This document shows, in pieces, positions 33,801 through 49,633 of a DNA stretch of 64,000 nucleotides (its first letter is position 1; each line of letters opens with the position of its first letter). Source of the stretch: Castanea sativa (taxonomy: Eukaryota > Streptophyta > Magnoliopsida > Fagales > Fagaceae); NCBI RefSeq assembly GCF_040712315.1, contig NC_134015.1, positions 46,580,464 through 46,644,463 of the forward strand. The letters run 5' to 3'. The position numbers were made by a program, and so were the translations under genes. Below the pieces are notes generated by a model, which saw nothing but the letters and a program-made list of their open reading frames with translations, searched no databases and had not been told where the DNA came from.

Positions 33801-36800
33801 CTTATTCCATGGCATTTGATCAGTTAAATTATAATAAATTCTGTTAGCAGGTAAAGCCTTTGATTTGGGTGGAAGCTCAAGTTGAAAGGCATTCTAAAAG
33901 TCGTATTGAGATTATGGTAAAGGCTCGGAGCCAGTTCAAGGAGCGCAGGTAAGGCTATTGCTTAACATGTCTCTATTTAACGCTATTGCTCTGGGTGTTT
34001 CATAGCCTGATGTTTTTCTTTAATACTAATGAAAATTTAATTGTGCAGCACTGCCACAAATGTTGAGATTGAGTTGCCTGTGCCATCAGATGCTACAAAT
34101 CCAGATGTTCGTACATCAATGGGGTCTGCATCATATGCACCTGAAAAGGATGCAATGGTCTGGAAAATAAAATCTTTTCCAGGTGGCAAGGTATGAGTCC
34201 ACTTTAAAATATCTTTTTCAGCCCAATTTGTGTCATTGATAGCCATGACATGAAGGGGTGATTATGTTTCCCATGATTATTAAAAAAGTTTTTTTTGTTA
34301 ATACTCTTTTCAAATATAAATATTTTAGGAGTATATGTTGAGAGCAGAGTTTCGTCTTCCAAGTATAACAGCAGAAGAGGCAGCTCCTGAGAGAAAAGCT
34401 CCTATACGTGTAAAGTTTGAGATACCATATTTTACTGTTTCCGGGATTCAGGTATGTGTTTATATGGAACATTATTGCATGCTATATGTATTCTTTTAAG
34501 TAATGAAATTTTTTATTAGGAATAAAACAAGGGTCCTGTTAAAGGATGCCCTTAGGGCATTTGTTAATGGGCCATTTTAAGAAAATTTTAATATCACTTT
34601 TATGAAAAATATAAAAGGCTGTCAAAAAAGTCAAATTGTTTTTTTCTTTTCCCATAAAAAGTTTCTAAAAGTATTCCCTAAACCAATGCTCTTAGGGCAT
34701 CTTTTAACTTTTCCCATAAAACAAACCTAGTAGACCGGTGGTGTACTAAGAGGGCAGTACAATCAATTCAAAATAGGATTTTGCTATTGTGTGCCATAAG
34801 GGCACACAATAATTAATCATTTTTGGAAATATTTTTTCGGGAATTGAAAAAATATTGACAGCTTTTTCAATTCCCGAGAAAATGTTTCCAAAAACATTAA
34901 CCGGACCCTTCAAAATAAAATGATCAAACAAATGTAAGAGAGAAAAACAAGGCGGAGAGAGAAAAGCAACACTCCACCTATCAAAAAAAAGAAAAAGAAA
35001 AGCAGCACTCCAATCCAACAAAGTATGGAGGAAGAAGGCTTTAATGTCGAGGATATTCGGTTGACATCCCTCAAAACTTTTAGAATTTCGTTCTTGCCAA
35101 AGACACCAATAATGCAATGTGGCACAGCCTTCCAAAAAGCGATATTTCTATGTTTGTCGAAATACCTCTGCCAAGATGCAAACATATCAATGACTCTCAT
35201 TGGCATAACCCAATGGAAGCCAAATAAACAAAAGAGTGAAAGCACCAGTCTCCAAAGCTATAGGACAATGAAGGAGTAGGTGATCCACAGTCTCCCCACA
35301 TTAGTTGAGGATAGGGAATAGTAATAACCATGCACCTCAAACCCCCGACTCTTGGCAGGTTACCAGCAAAGTGTATCCATTTCCTCATCCCTAACAAACT
35401 TGGAATAGATAAGATCTATAAATGATACTAGTGACTCCAACTCCCAATCTTGGACCAGTCTAGAGAAGCGAGCATCCCAATGGCACACCCTAGTAGAGAG
35501 TTGTAAAACATCAGCAATTAAGTACCCTTTAACATTACTGAAGCTAAATAACTCTGGAAAAGTATTCTTGAGTGGACATACGTCATGCCAAAATTTCACT
35601 CTAGTGCCATTACCCACCTCAAACTAAAGGTTTTTGGAAAAAGATCTCCCATTCCTGTCTAATCGATCTCCAAAGACTCACACCATAGGGACCCAAAAGG
35701 GCCAAAACAGCTTTTGTGCATCATTCTCTCCATTCATTCCCGTATTTCATCTCTATAACCTTTCTCCATAGGGACTCCCTTTCAGTCCCACATCTCCAAA
35801 GCCATTTCCCTAACAAAGCTTGATTAAACCTTCTCATGTTCCTTACACCTAACCCTCCATAACGAACCGGTTCACAAACCGTAGCCCATTTAACCAATTT
35901 GCGAGTTATATTATATGGGACAGCTTGATGATGTTCTCTTGTTTATCTTCAGTTATTCATGCTTTCGGTAAATGGCATTCCCCCCTCCCTCCCCCCAGTT
36001 TCTCCTTTCTCAGATTGAGAAGCATACTCTTAACAATGCAATGGTTAAAATCAATTACACTACTGGTACTTTTCTTTTAGTGGGTACCACTTGATGGTCA
36101 TCCAGTATTTGTTCAATCAACTATATAAATAATTTTTTGTTGGTAGAATAGCACATGCGACTTCATTAGCTTAACCTGTTTCTTTTGTAACTAAATTCAC
36201 ATCTAGTAAGTTTCAAATAATCTAGACTCATAGGACTGATGTGATAGTCAAGAAATTGACTGGTAAAGGAAGAGTAAGAAAGGAAAAGAAATAACAAGGG
36301 GAAAAGAAACTAGTTACACATCCATTTGGCTAAAGCTTTTTGCTTTTTGACTCAGTTTTCTATTGTTTAAAAATTAACAAAACTAGCTTTTGAAAAAAAT
36401 AAGCTAACTTTTTTTTTGCACATTTTAGTATAAAAGTTACCAAACATTATGTATCTTTTGTCTTATATTTAGCAAGAAGCAAAAGGCAAAAGGCTTTTTG
36501 TTCTGTTGACAAACGGATATTTATTGATCAGACTGAAAAGAGATTTTTTATTATTATTATTTCTAAATTCCATTATCCACTATGACAAACTCAACCAGTG
36601 TTCTTTCTTCATTTCCTTTTTTTGAGTATTGTGTGAATCTGAAATTATTTATGTAGTAAGACTCAATATGCCATAGCAACCACCAAAGAGATGAACATTT
36701 TTTGGGTTTACTATATATTAAGACTGTTTTAAAATTAACATGAATCATGACAGATCGAAGCAAGATGAGATTAGTATAAATTACATTACATAAATCTGGT

Positions 36801-36909
36801 GATTTTGTAGGTTCGATACTTGAAGATTATTGAGAAAAGTGGATACCAAGCTCTTCCATGGGTGCGGTACATAACAATGGCTGGTGAATATGAACTAAGG
36901 CTTATATGA
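30898..36909 (+). CDS. AP1M2: AP-1 complex subunit mu (clathrin adaptor)
   Basis: Eleven exons give exactly 428 aa plus a stop: 30898-31026, 31170-31316, 31411-31473, 31570-31746, 31928-32031, 33463-33570, 33658-33754, 33851-33948, 34049-34190, 34329-34451 and 36811-36909. All junctions are GT-AG and in phase. The N-terminal longin-like half begins [20 protein letters not shown]. The mu-homology domain follows, with [26 protein letters not shown] and the C-terminal [13 protein letters not shown]. In the AP-1 complex this subunit binds tyrosine-type YxxPhi sorting signals at the trans-Golgi network and early endosome. In plants it serves vacuolar and plasma-membrane traffic and cytokinesis. 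Length and all landmark blocks match the family, so the gene looks intact. The last intron (2359 bp) is swollen by repeats. Confidence 0.97.
32530..32610 (+). repeat. tRNA-derived SINE-like fragment in AP1M2 intron 5
   Basis: The phrase gtgatagcccagtgcc followed by 'ctttatggtgtctcatgtct' parallels 21860-21950. It lies in the 1431-bp intron 5. Confidence 0.35.
34528..34730. mobile_element. MITE-like inverted-end repeat in AP1M2 intron 10
   Basis: The left phrase gttaaaggatgcccttaggg and the mirrored right phrase 'gggcatcttttaac' give terminal inverted repeats of about 50 bp over roughly 200 bp. Target duplications are not clear. Confidence 0.4.
34730..35935 (-). mobile_element. LINE 3' remnant, antisense in AP1M2 intron 10
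   Basis: Reading leftward, decayed frames give [37 protein letters not shown], then [13 protein letters not shown] and [10 protein letters not shown]. These are the end of a plant LINE reverse transcriptase and the following zinc-binding (zf-RVT) region. Stops and frame changes break it, and the 5' part of ORF2 and any ORF1 are absent. It is a 5'-truncated non-LTR retrotransposon copy lying opposite to the host gene. Confidence 0.8.
34820..34894. ncRNA. Short perfect-looking hairpin in AP1M2 intron 10
   Basis: Two 32-nt arms (34820-34851 and 34863-34894) pair with about three mismatches across an 11-nt loop. The size is like a plant microRNA precursor, but it could equally be a tiny MITE. 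Expression cannot be judged from sequence. Confidence 0.3.
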
Positions 36910-38262
36910 TGGTTGCTTCACATGTTGTTTCTATCCACCATGTGTATTTCTCCGCGATTTAGTACTCAAATTGGATATATATCAAGGAGCCTTTTGAAAG
37001 TCCGTTGCCATGTATTGATGATTATTTTTTGAAAATAATCATTTTTGGTTCTCTGGCATTATTTTGGTTGGTTTGTGCATCAAGAATTATTTTAGCAGGA
37101 TTTTTAGTTGATGGTTGTCCAGAAAGTACATTTTGTTATCCTTTTCTTCTGTTTGGAATAACATAGCATATCTTGTAATTTCAATATTTTCATGTGATCG
37201 TTGTATTCAAATTAGTATTCCTTGATTTCTCAACAAAAAAAAAAAATAGTATTCCTTGAGAAATTTCTTGATCTATGCTATCTGGCTTGTAAATCGTAGT
37301 CTCATTTTCCCAGATGGTCTTAATGCCCAATTTAAGTGTCACTAAAAAGCCTGCAGCCTGGCCCGGTCCAGTACTATTGAGGCCTGTGGGTTAGATTGTA
37401 GGCTAGGTTTTTTTTTTTTCCCGAAGGACCGGCTGACTAGTGCAGCCCAAGTGGTTGTGTTAAAGTGTATATATATGCAATTATGAAGTTAGAGAGGTCC
37501 CAGTGGATACCAAACAGTCCACTTAAAAATTACAATTGGTTGAAAAGTTTTTGTAATAAGTGATATTTATATATATTTTTTTTTGTTATATAAAGTTATA
37601 TGATATTTGCAAAATGAATTTAGAATAATTGACACACGTATGTAATGATATGCAAACACGTCTCAAAGAATACTCAAGTTTTGTGTAATTTTTGTTTTAA
37701 GAATATACTAGGAGTCAAAGGATTGTAGTTTTCTTTAGATTGTGGCTAAGAGCATAACTCAGCATAAGCCATGTATTCTTATTTTCTATCTTTTAAAAAA
37801 AAAAAAAAATCTTGAAGATGGTGTAATCTTATTTCATTTGAATAAAGATTTTTTTTTTTCATTATTTTTTAGTTTTCATGATTTTATCCTCAAATAATCA
37901 AGTGGCAACCCCAAATTCTAAAAGCCTCAATCTTTTTTTTGAGAATCTAAAAGCCTCAATCTTGGGGTCCTATAAGGTTATACTCACAAAATGTTTTCGG
38001 TAAGCTTCGGGTTCGTGGGTAGCCATGGGCAATGTGGGTTGAGCCAAACGGGCTGTTGACCATTTAATGAGCCGAGCAGAGAGAAAAACCTTAGCTCAAG
38101 GCTTACCCCATGGATAATTCCCACTAGGACATTTAGTGGGCTGGATAGGTGGGTCGAGTTTAATGGGCTAAGCATGAGCTTTTAATTTGCCTTTATTGAG
38201 ATTTTAATGGACCTGTATTGGGATTATGAAATTTTATATCCTCCCCGTCCTTCCTCTCAAAA

Positions 38263-38305
<43 letters not shown>

Positions 38306-38717
38306 TGTTAAATGTCACAAAACACAAATCGTCAAATTGAACTATTTAAAGGTTTAAATCAGTGCATTGTTAAGAGGCTTGTAGCTCAATTGATTGACAT
38401 TATCTGATATTTTCAACAGAGACATCCAGGATTTAAATCTCTCATTTCTTATTGTAACTATTGAATTATAACATAAAAAATAATAATAAATAAGTATATT
38501 GATATTTTTATTATTCTTATTATGGTGAGAGTAGTTACGTCACTACAAAATAAATGTGTAGATCTCAACTAGGTTGATTACTACACACATATCTCTAATT
38601 ATAAATTCAATGGACAACATGTAACACATAGAGTCAGAGGTTCTTATTATTTATGAAACTCTCTTTCAAGCATTTTACAAATTTCATCCCAAACTCCCAC
38701 GACTCCAAAGATATAAA
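36910..38717. other. Spacer between AP1M2 and the TAR gene
   Basis: No gene is seen. It contains poly(T) runs, an AT microsatellite (about 38271-38301) and a tRNA-like SINE fragment near 38368-38440 ('cttgtagctcaattgattga' then a decayed B box). The two flanking genes converge here. Confidence 0.45.
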
Positions 38718-43591
<4,874 letters not shown>

Positions 43592-43685
43592 TTTCTTGTT
43601 TGTAAGAGTTAATGTGTATATACTCTAGGTTTATCTGAGTGTGCTAGAGGTAATGTGTGTGCTCCGAGTGTGTAGGGGAAGTTGG

Positions 43686-43694
43686 ATTTATATA
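43686..43694 (-). promoter_or_regulatory. TATA box of the TAR gene
   Basis: The minus strand reads TATATAAAT, 95 bp before the ATG at 43591. The Helitron at 43781 begins only about 90 bp further upstream. Confidence 0.6.
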
Positions 43695-43780
43695 GATGAG
43701 GAGGAGGATGTGATACTCATAGTGCAATTCTTATACCGGGTCTGTATGGTATTGTTATTTAAACATCAGTTTTCTTCGGA

Positions 43781-44085
43781 TCTATACTACTATTTAAGAG
43801 GTTTTCTCTATTTGGATTTCTTTTTTTTTTAGTTCGAAAATACCCCTATACCCTTTTGTTTAAATAGAGACAAAACTAATGACAATTCGGTAAAAATGCA
43901 ACTCTAACTTTTACTAAAACATTACTTAAAAAATATGACCACCCTCTCGTTAATTTTCCAATTGCTTTATTTACTTATAAATTAGATTCTTAAAATAAAA
44001 ATTATATATATAAAATAAAAACACAGTTTTTTTTTTGGCTAAAAAAAACTTCATCTCACAGGCGAAGTGCATGTGATGAGGCTAG
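43781..44085 (+). mobile_element. Non-autonomous Helitron in the TAR promoter, 305 bp
   Basis: It starts TCTATACTACTATTTAAGAG after a host A and ends GGCTAG before a host T, with a subterminal hairpin (about 44049-44082). It is the same family as 5430-5748. Confidence 0.8.
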
Positions 44086-44321
44086 TTTTCATAATACTTT
44101 TTCACCCACATGTATTTTCACAATACTTAAACAATGTTACTAGAAATGTACTTCGATTATGCGATGCCCAAGAAACAACCTACAATTTTACTTATTTATT
44201 TATTTTGGTCTGAGAAAAAACCTATTATTAATTCTTAGGGGAAAAAGAAACCAAAAAACCATATTTAGGGATGCGAATATCGGCTATATCTTCGTTGAAG
44301 AAATCTAGGGGATAAAGTTTT

Positions 44322-44349
44322 TGTTATAATTCTGCTTATAGGAAAATGG

Positions 44350-44392
<43 letters not shown>

Positions 44393-44722
44393 ATTGGTCA
44401 CTTCAAGGGGACCAGGCCTCCATAGAGAGAGAGAGAGAGAGAGATAAAAATTGGAATAGAGAGAATGCTTGAGAGTATTATTGCTTAACTTCCCATACAA
44501 AATGAATCTTCCCTTTATATCTGTGTAACTGATTGCCCTTGCTTCCCTAACAGAATGTTAGTTATTTCCCTCTTTAACTAACTCCTAATCCACCCTAACC
44601 AACTAATCATCTCAATACACAGTTGATATACAACCTCATACAACACACATGTGTGCCAACTGCTACAAACACTATTTGCTATACAATACAATTCAATACA
44701 AGTGTATGCAAGGCTCCTAACA
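44322..44722 (-). mobile_element. 3' LTR of the Ty3/gypsy chromovirus
   Basis: The 401-bp LTR in minus orientation begins TGTTAGGAGCC and ends ATAACA. It matches 49229-49633 with roughly 8% substitutions by eye over the readable part, plus indels. It contains a poly(A) run of about 38 (44346-44384) and a GA run (44423-44442). Next to it, inside the element, is a purine tract AATGGGAGGGGTAA, the polypurine tract. Confidence 0.85.
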
Positions 44723-44735
44723 TTACCCCTCCCAT

Positions 44736-44993
44736 TCAAAGCACCTTGCCCACAAGGTGAGGAAAGGCAAGCTGCAACTGATGCAGGGTCTCCCAAGTAG
44801 CATCAGCAAGTGAAGAGCCCAACCATTGAACCAAAACCTCAGTAATGACCTGAGATCTCAAAGATTTTTTCCTAGTCTTCAACACAAAAATAGGCTCTGA
44901 GAGTACCTGTCCTGACTCATCAACAGGTGGTAAGGTAGGAATAGGTGTAACATGCTGACCTAGCTTCATCTTTAAGCAAGAGACATGAAACAC
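44736..44993 (-). pseudogene. Integrase C-terminus and chromodomain-like remnant
   Basis: The frame reads FVLKTRKKSLRSQVITEVLV then QWLGSSLADATWETLHQL, the core of a retrotransposon chromodomain (the V-Q-W and ATWE positions). Such domains steer integration toward particular chromatin. Confidence 0.7.
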
Positions 44994-45120
44994 AAGGTGA
45001 ATTTTTTATTCAGGAGGAAGATCCAGCTTATATGAAACAAGACCAATCTTCTGTAAGACTTGGAATGGACCAAAATACCTTGGTGAAAGCTTTCCACCTA
45101 CCCTTGGAAGCCAAAATTTG

Positions 45121-46308
45121 CTATCTATAGGTCTGCAACCTCAGAAAAACCCAATCCCCAACTTCAAATGATCTGTCCTGCCTATGTTTATCTGCCTGAA
45201 ACTTCATTCTAGCTTGTGCAACAACCAAATGAACCTCCAGAATGTCCAAAATAGCTTGTCTCTGACATAATAGTGAATCCAAGGCATCCACCCTAGTTGT
45301 ACCTGGAATATAAGCTTGCAGCTTTGGGGCAGAAAAACCATACAAGGCCTCAAAGGGAGACAACTTTAAACAAGTGTGAAAAGAATTATTGAACCAAAAT
45401 TCAGCCAAAGGAAGCCAGGTTGCCCACTGATATGGTCTATCACTGGTGAAAGCCCTCAAATACTGTTCTAAGCTCTTGTTAGCAATCTTAGACTGCCTAT
45501 CTAACTGAGGATGATATGCTGAGGACATAGAAAAGTCAGTTCCCTGGAGCCTAAACAATTCATACCATAATAAAGAGGTGAAGGTAGCATCCTTGTCACT
45601 AACTATAGATGTAGGCATACCAAGGAGCTTGAAAACATGTTGCATATAAAGAGAAGTGATCTAGGCTGCATTATAGGGATGGAAAACTGGAACAAAGTGG
45701 ACATATTTAGTTAATCTGTCCACAACTACCAAAATCACCTCATACCACATGGACTTAGGGAGACCTTCTACAAAATCCTAGCTTACATCTATCCAAGGAG
45801 TGGTGGGAATTGACAGTGGCTGAAGCAGTCCAGCTGGGGAAGTAGTATCAAATTTAATCCTCTGACACACACTACAATCCCTCACAAATTTCTTGAGATC
45901 AAAATTCATTTCAGGCTAATAAAACTCCTTCTTAGCTCTTTGGTAAGACTTTAAGAATCCTGAGTGACCAACCAAGGGATTGCTGTGGACATGGTGCAAG
46001 AACTGAGATTTGAGAGAATAATGTGGACTGATATAAAACGTACCCTTGTAAAACAATAACCCATTCTGGAAGTCGAATCCCTTAGGTGGATTTCCAGCTT
46101 GGATAGAAGCAATAATGTTCTGAATAGGGGCATCTTGTGAATAACTATCTCTCAATAAGGACAGCCAGGTAGGGTTAGGGACTGAAAGCAAGAACAAGCA
46201 ATTAGTCTTGGAATTAGAAACAGAATCTGACCACTCAGAATTGAAATCAGGATTCCTTGATAGAGCATCAGCCACTCTATTGTCACTACCCCTTTTATAT
46301 TCCACCAC
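45121..46308 (-). pseudogene. Integrase (broken)
   Basis: The N-terminal zinc-binding part is seen as LHHVHSNPLVGHSGFLKSYQ (46133-45951). The core follows as VSDKDATFTSLLWYELF and SSAYHPQLDRQSKIANKSLE in a separate frame (45645-45121). Stops between the two parts disrupt it. It is also interrupted near 45660 and 45780 by stops in the expected frame. Confidence 0.8.
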
Positions 46309-46802
46309 AAAGGCATATCCAACAGTTTAGCTAGCCATTTCTGCTGAGGTGGAGTAGCAATCCTTTGTTCCAACAAAAACTTTAAACTCTGGTGATTAGT
46401 CCTAACCACAAAAGGTCTACCAAGCAAATAGGATCTCCACTTCTTGACTGCAGTAGCCAAAGCTAGTAACTCAGTCTCATAAGTGGACAAATGAAGATTC
46501 TTCCCTTTCAAAGCATGACTATGAAATGCAACTGGTCTCTGATCTTGCATTAACACAGCCCCTAAACCACAACTAGATGCATCACACTCTACAACAAATG
46601 GTCTAAAAAAGTCTAGAAGGGCTAGCACAGAAGGCTGAGTCACAGCCTCTTTTAGGTTGGTGAATGCTGCCAAAGTCTTGTCATTACAATAAAATGCATC
46701 TTTTCGAAGAAGGTCAATTAAAGGTTGAGCAATTGAGCCATAACCCTTAATGAACTTCCTATAATAACCTGTCAAACCTAGAAAACCCCTTAAAGCCTTC
46801 AC
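46152..46802 (-). pseudogene. RNase H region of pol
   Basis: The frame begins KALRGFLGLTGYYRKFIKGY, the end of reverse transcriptase. It then shows VVECDASSCGLGAVLMQDQ, LSTYETELLALATAVKKWR and VVRTNHQSLKFLLEQR, the standard Ty3/gypsy RNase H blocks. A frame change follows near 46300. Confidence 0.85.
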
Positions 46803-46820
46803 AGTTTATGGTATTGGCCA

Positions 46821-47400
46821 CTAAAGCATAGCAGAAATTTTCTTAGGATCAGCCTTAACAACCTCTCTAGAGATTATATGGCCCAAATATTCAACTTCAG
46901 AGCACCCAAAAACACATTTAGACTGCTTAGCATAAAGCTGATGAGAAAGTAAGACCCCTAAAACAATCCTTAAATGAGAAACATGATCATCCATGCAATG
47001 ACTGAAAACAAGGATGTCATCAAAGAATACTAGGATAAATTTTCTCAAGTAACGTTTGAAAATAGAATCCACCAATGCTTGAAAAGTGGATGGGGCATTA
47101 GTCAGCCCAAAGGGCATGACTAGGAACTCATAGTGTCCTTCATGAGTTCTGAAGGCAGTCTTAGGCACATCTTCACTCTTCATTCTAATTTGATGATAAC
47201 CTGACCTTAAATCAAGTTTAGAGAAAATGGAGGCACATGCTAGTTCATCCAACAATTCATCTACTACTGGAATTGGAAACTTGTCCTTAATGGTTGCCTT
47301 ATTTAAAGCCCTATAGTCAATGCACATCCTCTAATTACCATTAGCCTTCCTTATAAGCAATACAGGTGAAGAAAATGGACTTTGACTAGGTTGAATATAA
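46821..47400 (-). pseudogene. Reverse transcriptase
   Basis: It shows [52 protein letters not shown] and the catalytic [14 protein letters not shown] is a normal plant form. The frame is open over 168 codons. A stop sits just before MCIDYR, where the upstream part (about 47330-47400) continues in decayed form. Confidence 0.88.
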
Positions 47401-47849
47401 CCCACTTCCAGCAATTCATTCACAATTTTCTCAATTTCAGAGTTTTGAAAGTAAGGATACCTATAAGGTCTTTCATAAACAGGTTAGGAGCCTTCCGTGA
47501 AGGTAATACATGCTCATGACCCCTGACAGGTGGTAACCCAGTAGGGACAACAAAAACCTTTGAAAATTCCACCAACAAGCCAGCAAGCACATCAAGCAAT
47601 TGAGACTAAGTAGGGGTGGTAGCACCTGCAAGAGATGCTAAGATATGCAGCACTAGTCCTTTCCTTTCTGAAGCACTAATAAACCTATCAACTTCTAAAA
47701 TGGTTGATGGGGCAGATTGTAATCCTTGTAGAAATACCCTTTTACCCAAGTGCATAAACTTCATGGTCAAAAATTGGAAGTCCCAGCTAATCTCCCCCTA
47801 AAGTACTCAACCACTGAGTACCAAGAACCACCTCACAACCTCCCAAATG

Positions 47850-48110
47850 TAAGACATTAAAGTCTATGACAAACTGATACCCTTGTATAATGATAATGAC
47901 TCCTTAACAACTACCTAGAGTTTTGATGATTGTGTCATTAGCTACTTTAACCTCTAATACTCGAGAGGTATCAAGTTGAAACTGCAATCTTGGTAGCACA
48001 GAAGCATCTAAGAAATTATGGGTGCTCCTAGAATCAATAAGAGACACCACTTCTTGTTTCTTAACTCTTCCCCTTACCCTCATGGTATTAGAAGTAGGGC
48101 ACCCTACTAA
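47850..48110 (-). pseudogene. Aspartic protease remnant
   Basis: The minus strand reads VSLIDSRSTHNFLDA, where intact relatives have D-S/T-G at the active site; here the glycine codon reads R. It lies between the gag zinc knuckle and reverse transcriptase. Confidence 0.6.
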
Positions 48111-48176
48111 TGCATATAAGGTGATTTCAGCAGAGTCAATTCCACACTTGTCAACCCCACTCCTCTGAATTGGACC

Positions 48177-49161
48177 TTAAGGCTCTAACAGCACCTCATC
48201 ATCAGTAATCTCAACCAATTGCACTCCTGAAGCTCTAGGTTCCACTTCCATGGATATTTCCTCCAACAAAAACAGTTTAGCTCCCTTGCATTTGTGCCCC
48301 ATCTGCCACTTATCATCACAATTGTAACACAGCCCCCGTTTCCTCCTTTCCTCCATTTGTGCACCAGTCAACCTCTGCAATGGGACCTTAGTTCTTGGCT
48401 TTACTCTAGCATCCAATATAGGGGTACCCAAATTGAAGCATTCCCATAATCAACTACACCCCTAAATCCTTTCCTACTATTGTTTACATATTCTTCTTGA
48501 ATCTTTGCTAACCCAAAAGCTTCATTAAGGGTTTTAGGAACTGACATTCTAATTGGTAATCTTATCTCATCCTTTAACCCACTTAAAAAGCAACTTAATT
48601 TGTGAGACTCGGATAATCCCATGATTCAATTAGACAAATTTTTGAAATTACCTTTGTAAGCCACCACAAAAGTCACCTGCTTGAGCCTTGTCAATGCTTC
48701 CATAGGGTCAGCATAAGCAGTGGTCCCAAATCGAGTCTGCAAAGCTTGAACAAACATTTCCCAGCATGCAAACCCTCTTGCTTGTTCAGCCTCTTGAAAC
48801 CAAATCAAAGCTTCACCATCAAGATGATATGAAGCCATTAACACCTTGTGATGCTCAGGAGTGTTGTGATATGAAAAAAATTGATTGGCTTTGTATATCC
48901 AGCAAGTAGGATCCTCTCCTTGAAATCGTGGAAACTCAAGCCTCAGATTCTTGATTGGTCCAAGAGGTAATGGTTCATGGCCTTCATTGGTAACAGTTGT
49001 ATTAACCAAATACCCTCTAGACTGAGATGATTATTGACGTTGCTCCTCAGTATCTGCCCACTTCTGCATAAATGTGGTGAGGATTTGTAATTGCTTCTTG
49101 ACTTCTTATAGAGTTTGTTCATGGTTATCAGTAATCTTGGATAAAGCAACAATTTTCTCAA
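48177..49161 (-). pseudogene. gag with CCHC zinc knuckle (broken)
   Basis: The capsid-like part reads LRLEFPRFQGEDPTCWIYKA, FFSYHNTPEHHKVLMASYHL and EMFVQALQTRFG. The zinc knuckle is CYNCDDKWQMGHKC (48177-48431 frame). Three frames cover the region, so at least two breaks exist. Confidence 0.85.
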
Positions 49162-49228
49162 AATTCTGGGAGTTTGATCTTGTCTTAGTCATGATGCCCA
49201 ATCCTAGATCAACTGCTCTAATACCAAA

Positions 49229-49633
49229 TGTTATGATTCTGCTTATAGGAAAATGAAAAAACAAAACAAAAAAAAAACAAAGAAGATTGGTCACTTCAAG
49301 GGGACCAAGCCTCCATATAGAGAGAGGGAGAGAGAGAAATAGAGAAATTGGAATGGAGAGAATGCTTGAGAGTATAATTGCTTAACTTCCCATACAAAAT
49401 AAATCTTCCATTTATATCTCTATAACTGACTGCCTTTGCTTCCTAAAAAAATGTTAGTTATTTCCCTCTTTAACTAACTCCTTTACTAACTCCTAATCCA
49501 CCCTAACCAACTAATCATCTCAATACACAGCTGTTATACAACCCCATACAACACACGTGTGCCAACTGCTACAAATACTATCTGCTATACCATACAATTC
49601 AATACAACACAAGTGTATGCAAGGTTCCTAACA
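49229..49633 (-). mobile_element. 5' LTR of the Ty3/gypsy chromovirus
   Basis: The 405-bp copy begins TGTTAGGAACC (minus strand) and ends CATAACA. It holds an extra 'cctttactaa' block relative to the other LTR and lacks the long poly(A). Directly right of it is a TTTTA pentanucleotide run (49634-49656). Confidence 0.85.

Larger units (their letters stand above)
44323..49633 (-). mobile_element. Degenerate Ty3/gypsy chromovirus, both LTRs present
   Basis: The element reads leftward, with LTRs at 49229-49633 (5') and 44322-44722 (3'). The order is gag, protease, reverse transcriptase, RNase H, integrase and a C-terminal chromodomain-like remnant. A primer-binding site resembling the 3' end of initiator methionine tRNA (TGGTATTAGAGC, 49215-49226) follows the 5' LTR. 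Stops and frame changes break gag and pol, so it cannot act alone. No matching target duplication is seen (left gtttt, right tttat). The chromodomain and RT-RNaseH-IN order place it among plant chromoviruses. Confidence 0.88.

Noticed and set aside
34037..34246. Minus-strand ORF over AP1M2 exon 9
   Set aside because: It is the shadow of a real exon on the other strand.
38368..38440. tRNA gene
   Set aside because: It has an A-box-like phrase but a decayed B box and no cloverleaf, so it is at most a SINE remnant.
46821..47327. Loss of the reverse transcriptase catalytic motif (FFDD instead of YxDD)
   Set aside because: FFDD is a common form in plant Ty3/gypsy elements, so it is not evidence of inactivation. 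The stops and frame changes elsewhere are.
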